Shown here: positions 63,220-64,000 of the stretch, piece by piece
How positions within the stretch are numbered: the first letter of the stretch is position 1
How the letters are laid out: each line of letters begins with the position of its first letter
Assembly (NCBI GenBank): GCA_036675815.1
Contig: JAKFEE010000022.1
Location: forward strand, 62,001-126,000
DNA length: 64,000 nt
Direction: 5' to 3'
Source: JAKFEE01 sp036675815
Lineage (GTDB): Bacteria; Pseudomonadota; Alphaproteobacteria; Rhodospirillales; Magnetospirillaceae
Translations under genes and position numbers: made by a program
The notes under the pieces: model-generated
Databases searched by the model: none
Told to the model about the DNA's origin: nothing
What the model saw: the letters and a program-made list of their open reading frames with translations, nothing else

Positions 63220-63765
63220 ATGAAACCCGTCCTCATTGGCCTCGCGGCCGGGATGCTGCTGGCGGCCGCGCCCGCCCTTGCCGCCGACCCCGAGAACACG
63301 CTGTATCTCGACCTCAAGGACAACTGCCGCGTCACCATCGAGATGCGCCCCGATTTGGCGCCTCGGCACGTGGCCCGCATCAAGGAACTGACCCGCAAGG
63401 GGTTTTATGACGGCGTACCGTTCCACCGCGTCATCGACGGTTTCATGGCGCAGGGTGGCGACCCCACCGGCACCGGCACCGGCGGTTCGGGCAAGAATCT
63501 GCCGGCCGAGTTTTCGCAGGAGAAGCATGTGCGCGGCATCGCCTCGATGGCACGAACCCAGGACCCCAACAGCGCCGACAGTCAATTCTTCATCATGCTG
63601 GGCGACGCGCCCTATCTTGATGGGAAATACACGGTCTGGGGCAAGGTCAGCCAGGGCATGGAGTGCGTCGACAAGATCAAGAAGGGCAACCAGGCCCGTG
63701 GTGGCGTCGTCGCCAATCCCGATACCATCGTGAAGATGCAAGTGGCCGCTGACGCCAAGAAATAG
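63220..63765 (+). CDS. Cyclophilin-type peptidylprolyl isomerase, periplasmic
   Basis: A 181-residue cyclophilin with a signal peptide, MKPVLIGLAAGMLLAAAPALA, ending at about residue 21. The mature part starts ADPENTLYLDLKDNCRVTIEMRPDLAP and shares PFHRVIDGFMAQGGD and NSADSQFFIML with the upstream copy; the catalytic residues are the same. ATG 63220 lies 4 nt after the first gene's stop, so the two are cotranscribed. It should act in folding of exported proteins. Confidence 0.94.
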   Translation: MKPVLIGLAAGMLLAAAPALAADPENTLYLDLKDNCRVTIEMRPDLAPRHVARIKELTRKGFYDGVPFHRVIDGFMAQGGDPTGTGTGGSGKNLPAEFSQEKHVRGIASMARTQDPNSADSQFFIMLGDAPYLDGKYTVWGKVSQGMECVDKIKKGNQARGGVVANPDTIVKMQVAADAKK

Positions 63766-63796
63766 CCGGGCAGGCGGGCGTGAACCCAACGAATCG

Positions 63797-63825
63797 TTGA
63801 CCGTCCGCCCCGTGCTCCCTATGGT
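63797..63825 (+). promoter_or_regulatory. Promoter of tRNA-Lys
   Basis: TTGACC (63797-63802) and TATGGT (63820-63825) with exactly 17 nt between them; the tRNA starts 12 nt later. -35 5/6, -10 4/6. Confidence 0.65.
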
Positions 63826-63837
63826 GTGCCCCCTTGC

Positions 63838-63913
63838 GAGCGCGTAGCTCAGTCGGTAGAGCAACTGACTTTTAATCAGTAGGCCCTGGGTTCGAGTCCC
63901 AGCGCGCTCACCA
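63838..63913 (+). tRNA. tRNA-Lys (anticodon TTT)
   Basis: A complete 76-nt cloverleaf with encoded CCA. Acceptor GAGCGCG / CGCGCTC, anticodon stem CTGA / TCAG around CTTTTAA (anticodon TTT), T arm CTGGGTTCGAGTCCCAG. No second copy of the 3' end was noticed in the window. Confidence 0.97.
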
Positions 63914-63923
63914 TAGCAAGAAA

Positions 63924-63953
63924 GGGTCCCGTCGCCGTGCGGGACCCATTCTT
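63924..63953 (+). terminator. Terminator after tRNA-Lys
   Basis: GGGTCCCG (63924-63931) and CGGGACCC (63940-63947), 8-bp stem with 8-nt loop, followed by ATTCTT. The T run is poor, so a moderate terminator. Confidence 0.55.
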
Positions 63954-64000
63954 CGCTTGAGGGCCGCGAACCCTCGTCGCGGAAACCTCGTCGCGGCGCC

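Overview
The window is a 64-kb stretch of GC-rich, densely packed chromosome. It looks like an alphaproteobacterium, most likely of the Rhodospirillales. Supporting signs are a MucR/Ros regulator, a hydrolysable-GTG/TTG-rich start usage with ATGA-type overlaps, a glyA-nrdR-ribD-ribE-ribB-ribH-nusB-thiL gene order, a membrane pyrophosphatase, a Bpt-type leucyltransferase, a Mg-type HemB and pairs of small cyclophilins. The genus was not determined. The cell is predicted to be motile (motAB) and able to reduce nitric oxide (norCBQD).

Layout. 1-4.3 kb (minus strand): the end of a TRAP-transporter binding protein gene, bpt, an RDD membrane protein and motB/motA. 4.4-12.6 kb: flavin reductase, threonine dehydratase overlapping a penicillin-acylase-family hydrolase, aldehyde dehydrogenase, malonyl-CoA synthetase and an alpha/beta hydrolase. 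12.6-17.1 kb (minus): gamma-glutamyltransferase, a small membrane protein, hemB and metY. 17.4-20.7 kb: a three-enzyme valine-degradation operon. 20.7-31.4 kb: mucR, rpiB, glyA, nrdR, the riboflavin genes, nusB, thiL, a FliL-like small protein and hppA with a strong terminator. 31.5-35.9 kb is the accessory part: tRNA-Glu, a YjdF-like membrane protein, two exported PRC-barrel proteins, a 15-bp copy of the tRNA 3' end, an AT-rich acyltransferase gene and the frameshifted tail of a cytochrome b gene. 35.9-42.3 kb: the phosphate regulon pstSCAB and phoB-phoR-phoU, divergent around two Pho-box-like sites. 42.3-43.1 kb: a putative small RNA, a zinc-ribbon ORF and a cold-shock gene. 43.1-46.3 kb: a MacAB-like exporter. 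46.3-51.7 kb: norCBQD behind an FNR/DNR-type box. 51.8-58 kb: mscL, an AsmA-family protein and a three-gene phosphorelay without a DNA-binding output. 58-64 kb: mobB, ssb, gyrA, coaD, two cyclophilins and tRNA-Lys.

No CRISPR array, prophage, transposase, integrase or toxin-antitoxin pair was recognised. Most of the window is core metabolism. The parts least explained by known genes are the structured intergenic transcript candidate at 42.39-42.48 kb, the tRNA-Glu-flanked segment with its neighbours (31.6-35.9 kb), a RibB whose GTP cyclohydrolase II half has lost its zinc cysteines, a MucR that lacks the usual zinc-ligand set, and the gamma-glutamyltransferase gene whose start abuts a palindromic repeat. 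All calls come from reading the sequence; no database search was possible.
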